The notes under the pieces were generated by a model, which saw nothing but the letters and a program-made list of their open reading frames with translations, was not told where the DNA came from and did not search any database. The translations under genes and the position numbers were made by a program. From Oscillospiraceae bacterium (GTDB lineage Bacteria > Bacillota > Clostridia > Oscillospirales > CAG-272), in contig SVQM01000004.1 of assembly GCA_015065335.1 (NCBI GenBank), forward strand, positions 1 to 45,942: 45,942 bases of DNA, read 5' to 3'. Positions 14,225 through 23,146 of the stretch are shown in pieces (within the stretch, counting starts at the first letter, position 1; every line of letters begins with the position of its first letter).

Positions 14225-16759
14225 TCAGTGAGGATCGTGATGATAACAATATGCATTTGCAAGAGTTGCTGCATCCGATGTTCCGCAATACTCTCCGTCT
14301 TTCAGCATATTGCCGAAGAAAGGTTCTCCCCACCATCCTCCGGGGATGACACCCTCGGGCAGATCACGGTAGGCGTATTGTGCATCCCAAACGGTGATCT
14401 CATAAGGGAAGCTTCTGGTCTCGATTCTTACAAGTCCTACTTCCCTTGTGTTACGGCATTTGGGTGATGCTACCATGTTGTAGTCATTACAGTACTTCAC
14501 CTTTACGTGTCGATCGCAATATTCCGACGGTTCGGTACCGTAAGCGAACCAGCCCGTTTCGGATCTGTCTCCTCTCATGTCAAGACGACATGCATCTGTA
14601 ATAAGCTTACCGGAATCTTTGCAGTAAGTTGCTTCAATAACTCCGGGAGCTGTTTCAAATGTCTTCAGGGCTTCGCCACCGTTTGCCGCATCATCAATAT
14701 ATTTTTGGTGAAGCTTTGTCATGACCTTGTCCCATATAATACAAGCAGGGTTGGGGCCGAAGGCACTGAGAGCGATATTGGTATCGTAACCTACCCAACA
14801 GCCGCCTACATAGTAAGGGGTGTATCCGACGAACCATCGGTCGAAGTCGGCAGTGGAAGTACCGGTCTTTCCTGCAACGTCTACAGAATTTTTTAGGGTG
14901 ATGTTTCCTACTGCGGTTCCTTCGGGATCGTTAACGACATTGTAGAGCATCTTAGTCATAATACTTGCGCTCTGCTCGCTTATGACGATATCAGTTTCAC
15001 GATCGCAGGTAAGGATAGTTTCGTTGTTGCTGTTAACGACCTTGGAATAAAGTCTCGGATTATTGAATACTCCTGAATTTTGGAATATTGAATAAGATGC
15101 GGTGATCTCTTTTACTGAAATACCGTAGGTGAGCTGGCCGAGTGCAAGAGGTGACAGGTCGATATCTGACATGACAGCACCCGATGCAGTGGTGATCTTA
15201 TCATATACTGTTGAGAATCCGAGCTTTTCAGTAACAAATTTGTATGATGCCTCAGGGGTGAGATCCTGAAGAACTCTTACAGCCACAGTGTTAACTGATC
15301 GTTCTATTGCGCTGTTAACATTTGTCAAACCTCGGTAGACATACGGGAGGTTTCCGGGCCATGCTTTGGGATTGTTGGGATTATTTCCAAAGTTTACGGG
15401 AACGTCATCGTATACAGTAGCGTATGAGATTATTCCCGCATCAAGTGCCGGAGCATAAACAGAAACGGGTTTTATTGATGATCCCGGGGGGCGAAGGGTT
15501 CCCGTGGCACGGTTGAGGATCCTGTTTGAGACCTTCTCTCCTCTACCGCCGACAAGGCCAAGCACATCTCCCGTGTAGGGATCGACGATCACCATGGCGG
15601 ATTCGGGCTGCATTGAGCTTTGTGCCATGGGAAAATATTCAGTGTCGTTTGTGTAGATCTCTTCAAGTACACTCTGGACCTCGGGATCCATACAGGTATA
15701 TATTTTAAGACCGCCTGTGTAGATCGCCATACCGGCAGAGTATTTTGAGTAGCCGTATTGCTCCATCAGGTCCTCTTGTACCTCGTTGAACACGGCCTCC
15801 GTGTACCAATTAAAAATTGTTGTGGTATCACTTGAATCATCCTCTTCGTTGTTGTTATCAACAAGGACGATATCTTTATCGTACAATGCGTTAGCCTCAG
15901 CTTCGCTGATCTTACCCTGATCCTGCATAGCCCAAAGGACATCATTGCGACGTTCCTTGCATTTGTCAGGGAAATTTACGGGATTATAGGAATAAGGATT
16001 CTTTACGATACCCGCAAGTGTAGCACATTCCTCAAGACTCAGATCAGCGACATCCTTACCAAAATAGGTATTTGCCGCAGTTTGAACACCTGTGCAGTTA
16101 TTTCCGAAGAAAATGACATTCAGATACATCTCAAGTATCTGCTCTTTTGAAAGCTCTTTTTCAAGATTCAGCGCACGGAATATCTCCTGTACCTTACGTG
16201 TGATCTTAGCTTCACTGTCACCTGTGAGGTTTTTTACAAGCTGCTGGGTAATTGTAGAGCCTCCAAACTCGCTTTTAAAAGGGATGACATAGTTAAGGAA
16301 TGCCTTAGAAGTCGTTATCCAGTCAACACCGTTATGAGAGAAGAATCTGTCATCCTCAATGGCGACAAAGGCATCGATAAGCTGTTTTGGAATACCGTCG
16401 TAGTTCACCCAGATGCCGTTATCGACACCATAGATACGTTGGTCTTCTATCTCGATGTTCTTGCCTGTCTCCGGATCCGTATAATAGATCTGGGTAGTTT
16501 TGTTTGCACCGGAGCTTACAAGAAGTGATGCGTCAATATCGGAATCAACGTAGTTTTTAACATACAGTGCAAAGGTTGAACCGACTATGATTCCAATAAT
16601 AAAACATATGAGAAGAATAGTCAAAAAGATATTTAGAAAATAGGTGAATACCTTAAGAGCTATTTTTCCGATTTTTTTAAGCACTGCTTTAGTTTCGGTA
16701 TTCCAGTCTATTGGCGGTTTATTTGAATGATTACGATTTTCTTTAGCAAGTTCAGCCAA
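14225..16759 (-). CDS. Class A penicillin-binding protein (bifunctional glycosyltransferase/transpeptidase)
   Basis: Polymerises and cross-links peptidoglycan at the outer membrane face. About 844 residues from a TTG start at 16759, 8 nt after AAAGGAGG; no ATG is near that site, and the ATG at 16798 lies upstream of it. Cytoplasmic tail of 25-30 residues, one transmembrane helix (about 36-68), GT51 domain with catalytic EDDRFFSHNG (Glu135) and GGSTITQQ (166-173), then a linker and transpeptidase with SSIK (Ser427), SVN and KTG (VAGKTGTS) motifs. The C-terminus is extended with a cysteine-containing stretch (PSEYCDRH, PKCRNTRE). Gene name not assigned; PBP1a-like. Divergent from the bofC-like gene with 97-bp spacing. 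Confidence 0.95.
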   Translation of the reverse strand: MAELAKENRNHSNKPPIDWNTETKAVLKKIGKIALKVFTYFLNIFLTILLICFIIGIIVGSTFALYVKNYVDSDIDASLLVSSGANKTTQIYYTDPETGKNIEIEDQRIYGVDNGIWVNYDGIPKQLIDAFVAIEDDRFFSHNGVDWITTSKAFLNYVIPFKSEFGGSTITQQLVKNLTGDSEAKITRKVQEIFRALNLEKELSKEQILEMYLNVIFFGNNCTGVQTAANTYFGKDVADLSLEECATLAGIVKNPYSYNPVNFPDKCKERRNDVLWAMQDQGKISEAEANALYDKDIVLVDNNNEEDDSSDTTTIFNWYTEAVFNEVQEDLMEQYGYSKYSAGMAIYTGGLKIYTCMDPEVQSVLEEIYTNDTEYFPMAQSSMQPESAMVIVDPYTGDVLGLVGGRGEKVSNRILNRATGTLRPPGSSIKPVSVYAPALDAGIISYATVYDDVPVNFGNNPNNPKAWPGNLPYVYRGLTNVNSAIERSVNTVAVRVLQDLTPEASYKFVTEKLGFSTVYDKITTASGAVMSDIDLSPLALGQLTYGISVKEITASYSIFQNSGVFNNPRLYSKVVNSNNETILTCDRETDIVISEQSASIMTKMLYNVVNDPEGTAVGNITLKNSVDVAGKTGTSTADFDRWFVGYTPYYVGGCWVGYDTNIALSAFGPNPACIIWDKVMTKLHQKYIDDAANGGEALKTFETAPGVIEATYCKDSGKLITDACRLDMRGDRSETGWFAYGTEPSEYCDRHVKVKYCNDYNMVASPKCRNTREVGLVRIETRSFPYEITVWDAQYAYRDLPEGVIPGGWWGEPFFGNMLKDGEYCGTSDAATLANAYCYHHDPH

Positions 16760-16843
16760 AACCAATACCTCCTTTTGTTTATGATATACATATGACAAAT
16801 TTAAACTTTAAAAGTATTATACAACATACATTTGAATAATTCG

Positions 16844-16873
16844 TGAATAGAGGCTGATAATAAAGTTATAATA
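16844..16873 (+). promoter_or_regulatory. Candidate sigma-G (forespore) promoter of the bofC-like gene
   Basis: TGAATA (16844-16849), 17-bp spacer, TATAATA (16867-16873). The -35 equals the Bacillus sigma-G consensus; the -10 differs from CATAMTA at one base. It is also a fair sigma-A -10, so dual or vegetative use is possible. The leader would be about 15 nt with AAGGAAA. Confidence 0.5.
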
Positions 16874-16895
16874 CTTCAGAAAAAGGAAATTTATT

Positions 16896-17273
16896 ATGAA
16901 AACATCATTAAAAAGTATCTTTAGCAAGCATTTGGGAGCATTTCTTATCGGGTGCCTTATCCTTTCGGCAATATTTATTACCATGGGAATGATATATTCC
17001 ATAGAATCGCAAGTTATAAAAGAATTAACATTTCCTGTTTCCGGCAAAGTGCAGACAGGTAATTCCGTTCCTGTTTCCGTGAATGAACAATATATCTTAA
17101 AGGAATACGATGGCAGAATAGGCGTTTTTCTTTACGGAGATACTCAGCCTGTAAGAATAGTAGAGGTGTACGTAATGTTTTTACCGGAACAGGACAGGAT
17201 AAAGCTTCGTGACGGTATAATTGTTAACGGAAAAATGAATCTTGAAACACTAATCAGTGATTTTTCAAGCTGA
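16896..17273 (+). CDS. BofC C-terminal-domain-like protein, membrane anchored
   Basis: 125 residues with one N-terminal transmembrane helix (about 13-35) and an extracytoplasmic domain. The segment ILKEYDGRIGVFLYG... VMFLPEQDRIKLRDGIIV resembles the BofC C-terminal domain of clostridial proteins. In Bacillus BofC is a forespore protein that restrains sigma-K processing; clostridial short versions are not characterised, so the role is only suggested. The sigma-G-like promoter agrees with such a role. It is on the plus strand and its stop codon abuts the dnaE stop (17274) with no terminator between. Confidence 0.7.
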   Translation: MKTSLKSIFSKHLGAFLIGCLILSAIFITMGMIYSIESQVIKELTFPVSGKVQTGNSVPVSVNEQYILKEYDGRIGVFLYGDTQPVRIVEVYVMFLPEQDRIKLRDGIIVNGKMNLETLISDFSS

Positions 17274-20200
17274 TCATTTCAGCACAACGGAATCATTCCC
17301 GAGAAGCTCTTTAAGCTCATTTATCATCATTGCTGATGCACTGACAAAAATACCCGTATCCTTTGCATAAGTCTTATTAACTTTATTATATAACACTACA
17401 GGTACAGCACCGCTGAAAATTTCAAAAAAGCAGAACAGTCTTTCATACAGCTTTTTGTCGGAGGGATCAACACTGAGATATAATTTTGATGATCTGTGCC
17501 GGGGCTGTGCGGTAAGATTATCGTTGTTTACGGTGTTCTGCGTCGTATACACAGGACGCATGACAGGGGTATTTGTTTTCTTTTCGGGAATGGGGATCGA
17601 TATTGCCTTTCCGATCTGCTCATTGTTTATGAGAATAATAATATCATTGCAGATCACACGGAGCTCGTCTCCATCCTTATCGGAAACAGTACCGGATATA
17701 CAGATAGGCGCTTCGGAGTTTATAAGATATCCGCATCTCTGATAAAGAGTCGAAAAGATTATGACCTCGATCTCACCGCTTCCGTCCTCCAGAGTGATAA
17801 AAGCCATACGCTCACCCTTGCGGGTATCTTTTATGCTTCTTCGTGTTACAGTACCACATAGGACGACAGAGTCTTTTGATGAAAAAGCATCACTTTCCTT
17901 GATTTCAAAGATTTTGTTCGGTTCTATCAGATCAACGTGCTCCGAATAATCGTCAAGGATATGTCCCGATGCGAAAACACCGAGGTATTCTTTTTCAAGG
18001 AGAAGCTTGTCGTGTACAGACATTTCTGGTATCTGCGGAAAGTTTATGACAGGAACTATCCCCGAGGAATCATCGGATCCGAACATTCCTATCTGACCGT
18101 CATCTCCCTTACCGCCGTCGGCTATTTCCATGGCCTTATCGATAACGGAAATGATCCTCGATCGCATTTCACCGAGACTGTCAAGAGCACCGCATTTTGC
18201 GAGAGATTCAAGAAGGCGTCTGTTAAGTCCGAGCTTACCTGCACGAACGATAAAATCGGTAAAGCTCTTGTACTCTCCGTTTTCCTTTCTGTCTTTGATC
18301 ACAAGCTGAGTGAAAGTGATCCCTACATTTCGTATAGCCGAGAGGGGGAATCTTACAGCATCGGTCTCAGCATGAAATTCTGTATAGCTTTTGTTAATGT
18401 CGGGCGGAAGTACACGTATTCCCTGCTTTGCATATTCACTTATATATTCGGAGATCTTTCCCGGATTTCCGATAACGGAAGTGAGCAATGCGCAGAAATA
18501 CTCAAGGGGATAGTGGCATTTAAGATAAGCAGTTCTATATGAAAGAACTGCATATGCTGCGGCATGGCTTTTGTTAAATGCGTAGTTGGCAAAGCCTGCA
18601 ATATCATTGAAAAGTCGCTCTGCCTCTGAGATATCCACACCCCTTTCAGCCGCACCTTCATAGAAGGAATTTCTCTCTCTTTCAAGCTCATCGCCATGCT
18701 TTTTGGAAATTGCACGTCTGACGATATCTGCACGTCCGTATGAATATCCTGCAACTGTACGGAATATCTGCATTACCTGCTCCTGATATACGATACAACC
18801 GTAAGTGTCAGCAAGGATCTCATCAACGCCGGGAATGGCGTAGCCTTTTACGTTGCCTCCGTTTCTGTTTTCGATATATTTGGGGATAGAATCCATGGGA
18901 CCGGGACGGTACAGAGCAATGGCGGCAATTATCTCCTCAAATTTGCACGGCTTCAAACGCTGTAGCATCTGCTTCATTCCACCGCTTTCAAGCTGAAAAA
19001 CGCCGTCTGTGAGTCCTTTGCCGATCATTTCATATACACTCTTGTCGTCATCAGAGACTGTCGTGATATCAAAATTCGGTTCTGATTCCTGTATCTGACG
19101 TTCGGCTGCATCGATTATCGTAAGATATCTGAGAGCCAGAAAATCAAATTTCAAAAGGCCAAGCTCAGCGACACCGTCCATTGTAAATTGTGTAACAGGG
19201 AATCCTGAATTTTCAGCTATGGGAACGTATGATGTAACCGGTTCGTCCGTTATTACTACCCCTGCGGCATGAGTTGATGCGTGTCTCGGCATTCCTTCAA
19301 GTGCCATCCCAACATCAAACAGACGGCGCACTTCCCCGTCTGAATCGTAGGCAGCTTTTATTTCACGGCGTTCAAGTGACTCCTTCAGTGTTATACCGAG
19401 ATCTCTTGGTATAAGCTTTGCAACACGGTCTACGTCACCGTAGCTCATTCCGAGTGCTCGTCCGGCATCACGAATTACGGCTTTTGCCGCCATAGTTCCG
19501 AAGGTGATGATCTGAGCTACGTGATCATCACCGTATTTTTGACGTACATAATCTATAACTTCATCTCTGCGGTTATAGCAGAAGTCGATATCAAAGTCGG
19601 GCATACTGACACGTTCGGGATTGAGGAATCTCTCGAACAGGAGACCGTATTTTATAGGATCAACATCGGTTATCCCTATAAGGTATGCGACAATACTTCC
19701 CGCACCGGAGCCTCGTCCGGGTCCGACGGGAATCTTCTTTGTTCTGGCGTGGTTTACGAAATCCCATACGATGAGAAAATATTCGGAATATCCCATACTG
19801 TCAATAACGGACAGCTCATATTCCATACGCTTTGAATAATCATCGGTATCGGAAGGAATCAGTCCTGCATTTTTTCTGCGGATGATACCTTCCTCGGATA
19901 ATTTTTTGAGATATTCGCCCGGTGTGGTTCCTGTGGGAACATCATATCTCGGAAGATATGTTTTATTGGTTTCAAAATCAAAATTACACTTTTCTGCGAT
20001 GTGAACGGTGTTTTCAACAGCGCCCTCATATTCGCTGAAAAGCTCGTACATTTCATCACCGGATTTAAGATAGAACTCATCTGTTTCAAATCCGACGGGT
20101 TTACCCTCAGAGATAGTGGTATTGGTCTGAATACACATAAGGATGGCTTGATTTTCGGCATCCTCACGTCTGAGGTAATGTACATCATTTGTTGCGACCA

Positions 20201-20798
20201 TGGGTATACCTGTTATCCTTGCCAGCTCTGCGAGCTTTGGGAGGATATACTTTTGTTCCTCAAGGCCATGATCCTGTAATTCGATGTAATAATCGTCACC
20301 GAAGATCGATTTCATTTCTTCGGCATGACGTTTCGCCTCATCAAAATCATCTATTGCAAGGCAACGGGGGATATACCCTGCAAGACAGGCTGAAAGCGCA
20401 ACAAGCCCCTCCGAATGATTACGAAGAAGCTCCATGTCTATTCTCGGCTTCGAATAAAATCCTTCCGTGAATGCTTTTGACACCATGTGGATGAGATTTT
20501 TATAGCCAATATTATTTTTTACAAGAAGAACAAGGTGATAGTAGCGTGTATCACGACCTCCGGATCTGTCATTCATACTACCCGGAGCAACATATACTTC
20601 ACATCCTATAATAGGCTTGATACCGCTATTTTTGCACTCTTTCCAAAATTTAAGAGTTCCGTACATGACGCCGTGATCGGTGATAGCAACGGCATTCTGA
20701 CCGCACTTCGCTACAGCCTCCGGAATTTCGGTCACTCGGCAAGCTCCGTCAAGAAGGCTGTATTCACTATGCAGATGAAGATGTACAAACTCTTTCAT
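17274..20798 (-). CDS. dnaE: DNA polymerase III subunit alpha, DnaE type
   Basis: 1174 residues, the replicative polymerase of the DnaE class. PHP domain at the N-terminus begins HLHLHSEYSLLDGA and continues with ITDHGVMYG. The palm carries PDFDIDFC (catalytic Asp pair) after PVGPGRGSGAGS. Fingers, helix-hairpin-helix region and C-terminal OB domain follow. Firmicutes usually also have PolC; DnaE then primes lagging-strand synthesis. It starts 10 nt after the whiA stop, so it is co-transcribed with murB-whiA. ATG at 20798 with GAGGAAA upstream. Confidence 0.97.
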   Translation of the reverse strand: MKEFVHLHLHSEYSLLDGACRVTEIPEAVAKCGQNAVAITDHGVMYGTLKFWKECKNSGIKPIIGCEVYVAPGSMNDRSGGRDTRYYHLVLLVKNNIGYKNLIHMVSKAFTEGFYSKPRIDMELLRNHSEGLVALSACLAGYIPRCLAIDDFDEAKRHAEEMKSIFGDDYYIELQDHGLEEQKYILPKLAELARITGIPMVATNDVHYLRREDAENQAILMCIQTNTTISEGKPVGFETDEFYLKSGDEMYELFSEYEGAVENTVHIAEKCNFDFETNKTYLPRYDVPTGTTPGEYLKKLSEEGIIRRKNAGLIPSDTDDYSKRMEYELSVIDSMGYSEYFLIVWDFVNHARTKKIPVGPGRGSGAGSIVAYLIGITDVDPIKYGLLFERFLNPERVSMPDFDIDFCYNRRDEVIDYVRQKYGDDHVAQIITFGTMAAKAVIRDAGRALGMSYGDVDRVAKLIPRDLGITLKESLERREIKAAYDSDGEVRRLFDVGMALEGMPRHASTHAAGVVITDEPVTSYVPIAENSGFPVTQFTMDGVAELGLLKFDFLALRYLTIIDAAERQIQESEPNFDITTVSDDDKSVYEMIGKGLTDGVFQLESGGMKQMLQRLKPCKFEEIIAAIALYRPGPMDSIPKYIENRNGGNVKGYAIPGVDEILADTYGCIVYQEQVMQIFRTVAGYSYGRADIVRRAISKKHGDELERERNSFYEGAAERGVDISEAERLFNDIAGFANYAFNKSHAAAYAVLSYRTAYLKCHYPLEYFCALLTSVIGNPGKISEYISEYAKQGIRVLPPDINKSYTEFHAETDAVRFPLSAIRNVGITFTQLVIKDRKENGEYKSFTDFIVRAGKLGLNRRLLESLAKCGALDSLGEMRSRIISVIDKAMEIADGGKGDDGQIGMFGSDDSSGIVPVINFPQIPEMSVHDKLLLEKEYLGVFASGHILDDYSEHVDLIEPNKIFEIKESDAFSSKDSVVLCGTVTRRSIKDTRKGERMAFITLEDGSGEIEVIIFSTLYQRCGYLINSEAPICISGTVSDKDGDELRVICNDIIILINNEQIGKAISIPIPEKKTNTPVMRPVYTTQNTVNNDNLTAQPRHRSSKLYLSVDPSDKKLYERLFCFFEIFSGAVPVVLYNKVNKTYAKDTGIFVSASAMMINELKELLGNDSVVLK

Positions 20799-20808
20799 GA
20801 TTTCCTCT

Positions 20809-21546
20809 TTAGTTAGTGTGTTCTTTGTTTTTGGATTCGTAAAAATCTATTATTTTATCAAGTCTGTGTTTTACACCAGATTTGGAGATGGGCGGAGAGA
20901 ATTTTTGTCCAAGCTCCGCTATTGAAATATCTGGGAATTTTGTGCGCATCTCTGCTGTTTCTTTAAGATCACCGGTGAGAGAATTGAAAAGTCCGCACTC
21001 TTTCAGTTCATCTATTACTTTTATATACCTTTCGGATGCACTGAGTGTCTTTGAAATATTAGCAGCATCACAATTGACTTGTCGGTTCGTGTTTTCTCTC
21101 ATTTCACGAACGATTTTGGCATTCATAAGCTCAAAAGCACCTGAGGATGCTCCGATAAATCCGAGAATATCCTCAATGACGGTGCTGTTCTTGAAATAAA
21201 GGATAACTCTTCCCTTGCGGATAGTTCTGCCGGCATCAAAGCCTGCCTCGGTCAACACTTCCGATATTGCATCTGCAGTATCGTCGTCAGGTATGGAAAA
21301 TTCAAGATGATAGCTTTTATCGGGATCGGATATGTTACCGGAGGCAACAAAAAGACCGGCAAGAAAGCTTGAGAGACAATCATGACAAACAAGCCCGGAA
21401 AGTCCTTTTTGAACAAGCGTGGCAGGTGAGAGGCTACCGTTGTATATCACACAACCGTCTTTGAATGCGTGTTGGCAACATTTCTTTTTACGAGGTACTT
21501 CGTGAAGATGCTCTTTGACGGAAGAAGAAAAACTATCTTTTTTCAT
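20809..21546 (-). CDS. whiA: WhiA-type DNA-binding protein, shortened N-terminus
   Basis: 245 residues; family members are usually about 300-330. The core LAGLIDADG half (CLSSFLAGLFVASGNISDPDKSYHLEF, from about 56), the RKGRVILYFK segment and the C-terminal HTH (ELGQKFSPPISKSGVKHRLDKI) are intact, with the NCDAANISKT motif. The N-terminal arm (SFSSSVKEHL) is present, but the first LAGLIDADG repeat of roughly 70 residues is almost absent. It starts at 21546, overlapping the murB stop by 4 nt (ATGA). In Bacillus WhiA influences division and chromosome segregation; the DNA-binding HTH remains here. Confidence 0.9.
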   Translation of the reverse strand: MKKDSFSSSVKEHLHEVPRKKKCCQHAFKDGCVIYNGSLSPATLVQKGLSGLVCHDCLSSFLAGLFVASGNISDPDKSYHLEFSIPDDDTADAISEVLTEAGFDAGRTIRKGRVILYFKNSTVIEDILGFIGASSGAFELMNAKIVREMRENTNRQVNCDAANISKTLSASERYIKVIDELKECGLFNSLTGDLKETAEMRTKFPDISIAELGQKFSPPISKSGVKHRLDKIIDFYESKNKEHTN

Positions 21547-22445
21547 TTTACAAAAATTATTTCACTTTCGATCTCAATATTATGGAGTTCGAAAAGCCTG
21601 TTTTTTATATACTCAGAAAGATTACGAACATCTGCTGCAGTTGCACCACCCTTGTTGATAATGAAGCCTGCGTGCTTTTCAGAAACTTGGGCACCGCCGA
21701 TGGAGAATCCCTTTAGTCCTGCCTCATCGATCATCTGGGCGGTGTATCTGCCGGGATATCTTTTGAATGCACTGCCTGCACTGGGATATTCAAGAGGCTG
21801 CTTTTCACGACGCCTTGTAATGAAATCGTTCATTTTGGCATCGATGTCCTCTTTTTGTCCAACGGAGAGAGAAAGCTCTGCGTTTGTAATAATAAGCTCG
21901 GTCCGTTTTTTGTATATACTTTCTCGGTAACCGAAGCAGTGTTCATCACCGACAAATTCACCGAAGATGATCTTATCTGTGTCAAAATATCGGCTCCTTG
22001 AAACCACAAAGCTGATCTCACCGTCGTATGCACCTGCATTCATGAAAACAGCACCACCGAGGCTTCCGGGAATACCATATGCAAATTCGAGTCCCGTAAG
22101 ACAGCTTTTGGACGCAGTCACTGCAAGTTCTGTGAAGGAAGTGCCTGCTCCCGCAGTAATGGTGCAACCGTTTACCGTAGTTTTGTTTAAACCAAGAGTT
22201 GAAATTACTGCACCGTCAAAGCCTTCATCGGGGAAAACTATATTACTTCCCTTTCCGATCACATAATAGCGGATACCGCTTGTTATAGCAAGCATGACAG
22301 CCATAGAGAGCTGTTCTTCAGTTGAAGGCATAACGAAAACCTTAGCATTTCCGCCTATCCTGAAAGTGGAGTGGAGTGAAAGTGGCTCATCCTCTTTGAA
22401 GTTTATTCGATTTTTGGTGAGAACGCCCTTGTAGGTCTGAATCAT
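21543..22445 (-). CDS. murB: UDP-N-acetylmuramate dehydrogenase
   Basis: 300 residues; reduces UDP-GlcNAc-enolpyruvate with NADPH via bound FAD in peptidoglycan precursor synthesis. FAD-binding PCMH domain with YVIGKGSNIVFPDEGF and FAYGIPGSLGGAVFMNAGAYDGE; the YPSAGSAFKRYPG active-site Ser and a late catalytic Glu in IEIESEI mark a type II-like enzyme. First of murB-whiA-dnaE. Confidence 0.97.
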   Translation of the reverse strand: MIQTYKGVLTKNRINFKEDEPLSLHSTFRIGGNAKVFVMPSTEEQLSMAVMLAITSGIRYYVIGKGSNIVFPDEGFDGAVISTLGLNKTTVNGCTITAGAGTSFTELAVTASKSCLTGLEFAYGIPGSLGGAVFMNAGAYDGEISFVVSRSRYFDTDKIIFGEFVGDEHCFGYRESIYKKRTELIITNAELSLSVGQKEDIDAKMNDFITRRREKQPLEYPSAGSAFKRYPGRYTAQMIDEAGLKGFSIGGAQVSEKHAGFIINKGGATAADVRNLSEYIKNRLFELHNIEIESEIIFVK

Positions 22446-22465
22446 GCTTATTCACTCCTTTGCGT

Positions 22466-23146
22466 TTATATAATGCTCGTGATATCCGAAAAACTCTTTA
22501 TAGTATATGTCTGTCCGTGATCCTTGTATTCCTTGCCGTTGGTTACAAAGCAGGAATCGATACCGAAATCGACAGCTCCTTTAATATCCGATGAAGGTGA
22601 GTCACCTACCACAAGATAGGAAGAAAGATCCCTGTCGCCAATACTTTCAATTACATGATTGAAGAAATCACGTGATGGCTTTGCGGCGCCGATCTCCTCA
22701 GAGATGAACAACTCCTTTACATAGCTCATTACGGGAGAATCATCAAGACGGCCGTGCTGTGCCTCTGCAGTACCGTTGGTTATGATGTATATATCATAAG
22801 TCTTGCTGAGAACCTCAAGAGCTTCTACGACGTTCGGAAGAAGCTGACCTTGATGAGAGATATTTGATAGATAAGTTGTGGAGAAATCTTTTGCAAGTTC
22901 TTTCGGAAGAATGCCTGTCTCGATAAAAAGCTGCTCAAAGCGTTCAACTTTCAATTTTTCTCTTGTTGTAAGTCCAAGCTCAAGCTGTTTCCAATGTGAA
23001 TCATTTATCTGATGATATATTTCGTAGATATCATCATCGAATACAGCATCAAATGCCGCACAGCTCTCCTTGAATGCCTGCTTTTCGGCGGCAGAAAAAT
23101 CAAGGAGAGTTTCATCGGCATCACACAGAATATATTTATATCCCAT
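22466..23146 (-). CDS. HAD-family nucleotidase, YjjG type
   Basis: 226 residues, HAD superfamily subfamily IA. Motif I DADETLLDF (8-16), motif II ITNGTAE, Lys in AAKPSRDFF and motif IV VVGDSPSSDIKGA are all present. YjjG dephosphorylates non-canonical pyrimidine nucleoside monophosphates; assignment is by overall similarity. Its ATG overlaps the tyrS stop codon by 1 nt (TAATG), indicating translational coupling. Confidence 0.85.
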   Translation of the reverse strand: MGYKYILCDADETLLDFSAAEKQAFKESCAAFDAVFDDDIYEIYHQINDSHWKQLELGLTTREKLKVERFEQLFIETGILPKELAKDFSTTYLSNISHQGQLLPNVVEALEVLSKTYDIYIITNGTAEAQHGRLDDSPVMSYVKELFISEEIGAAKPSRDFFNHVIESIGDRDLSSYLVVGDSPSSDIKGAVDFGIDSCFVTNGKEYKDHGQTYTIKSFSDITSII

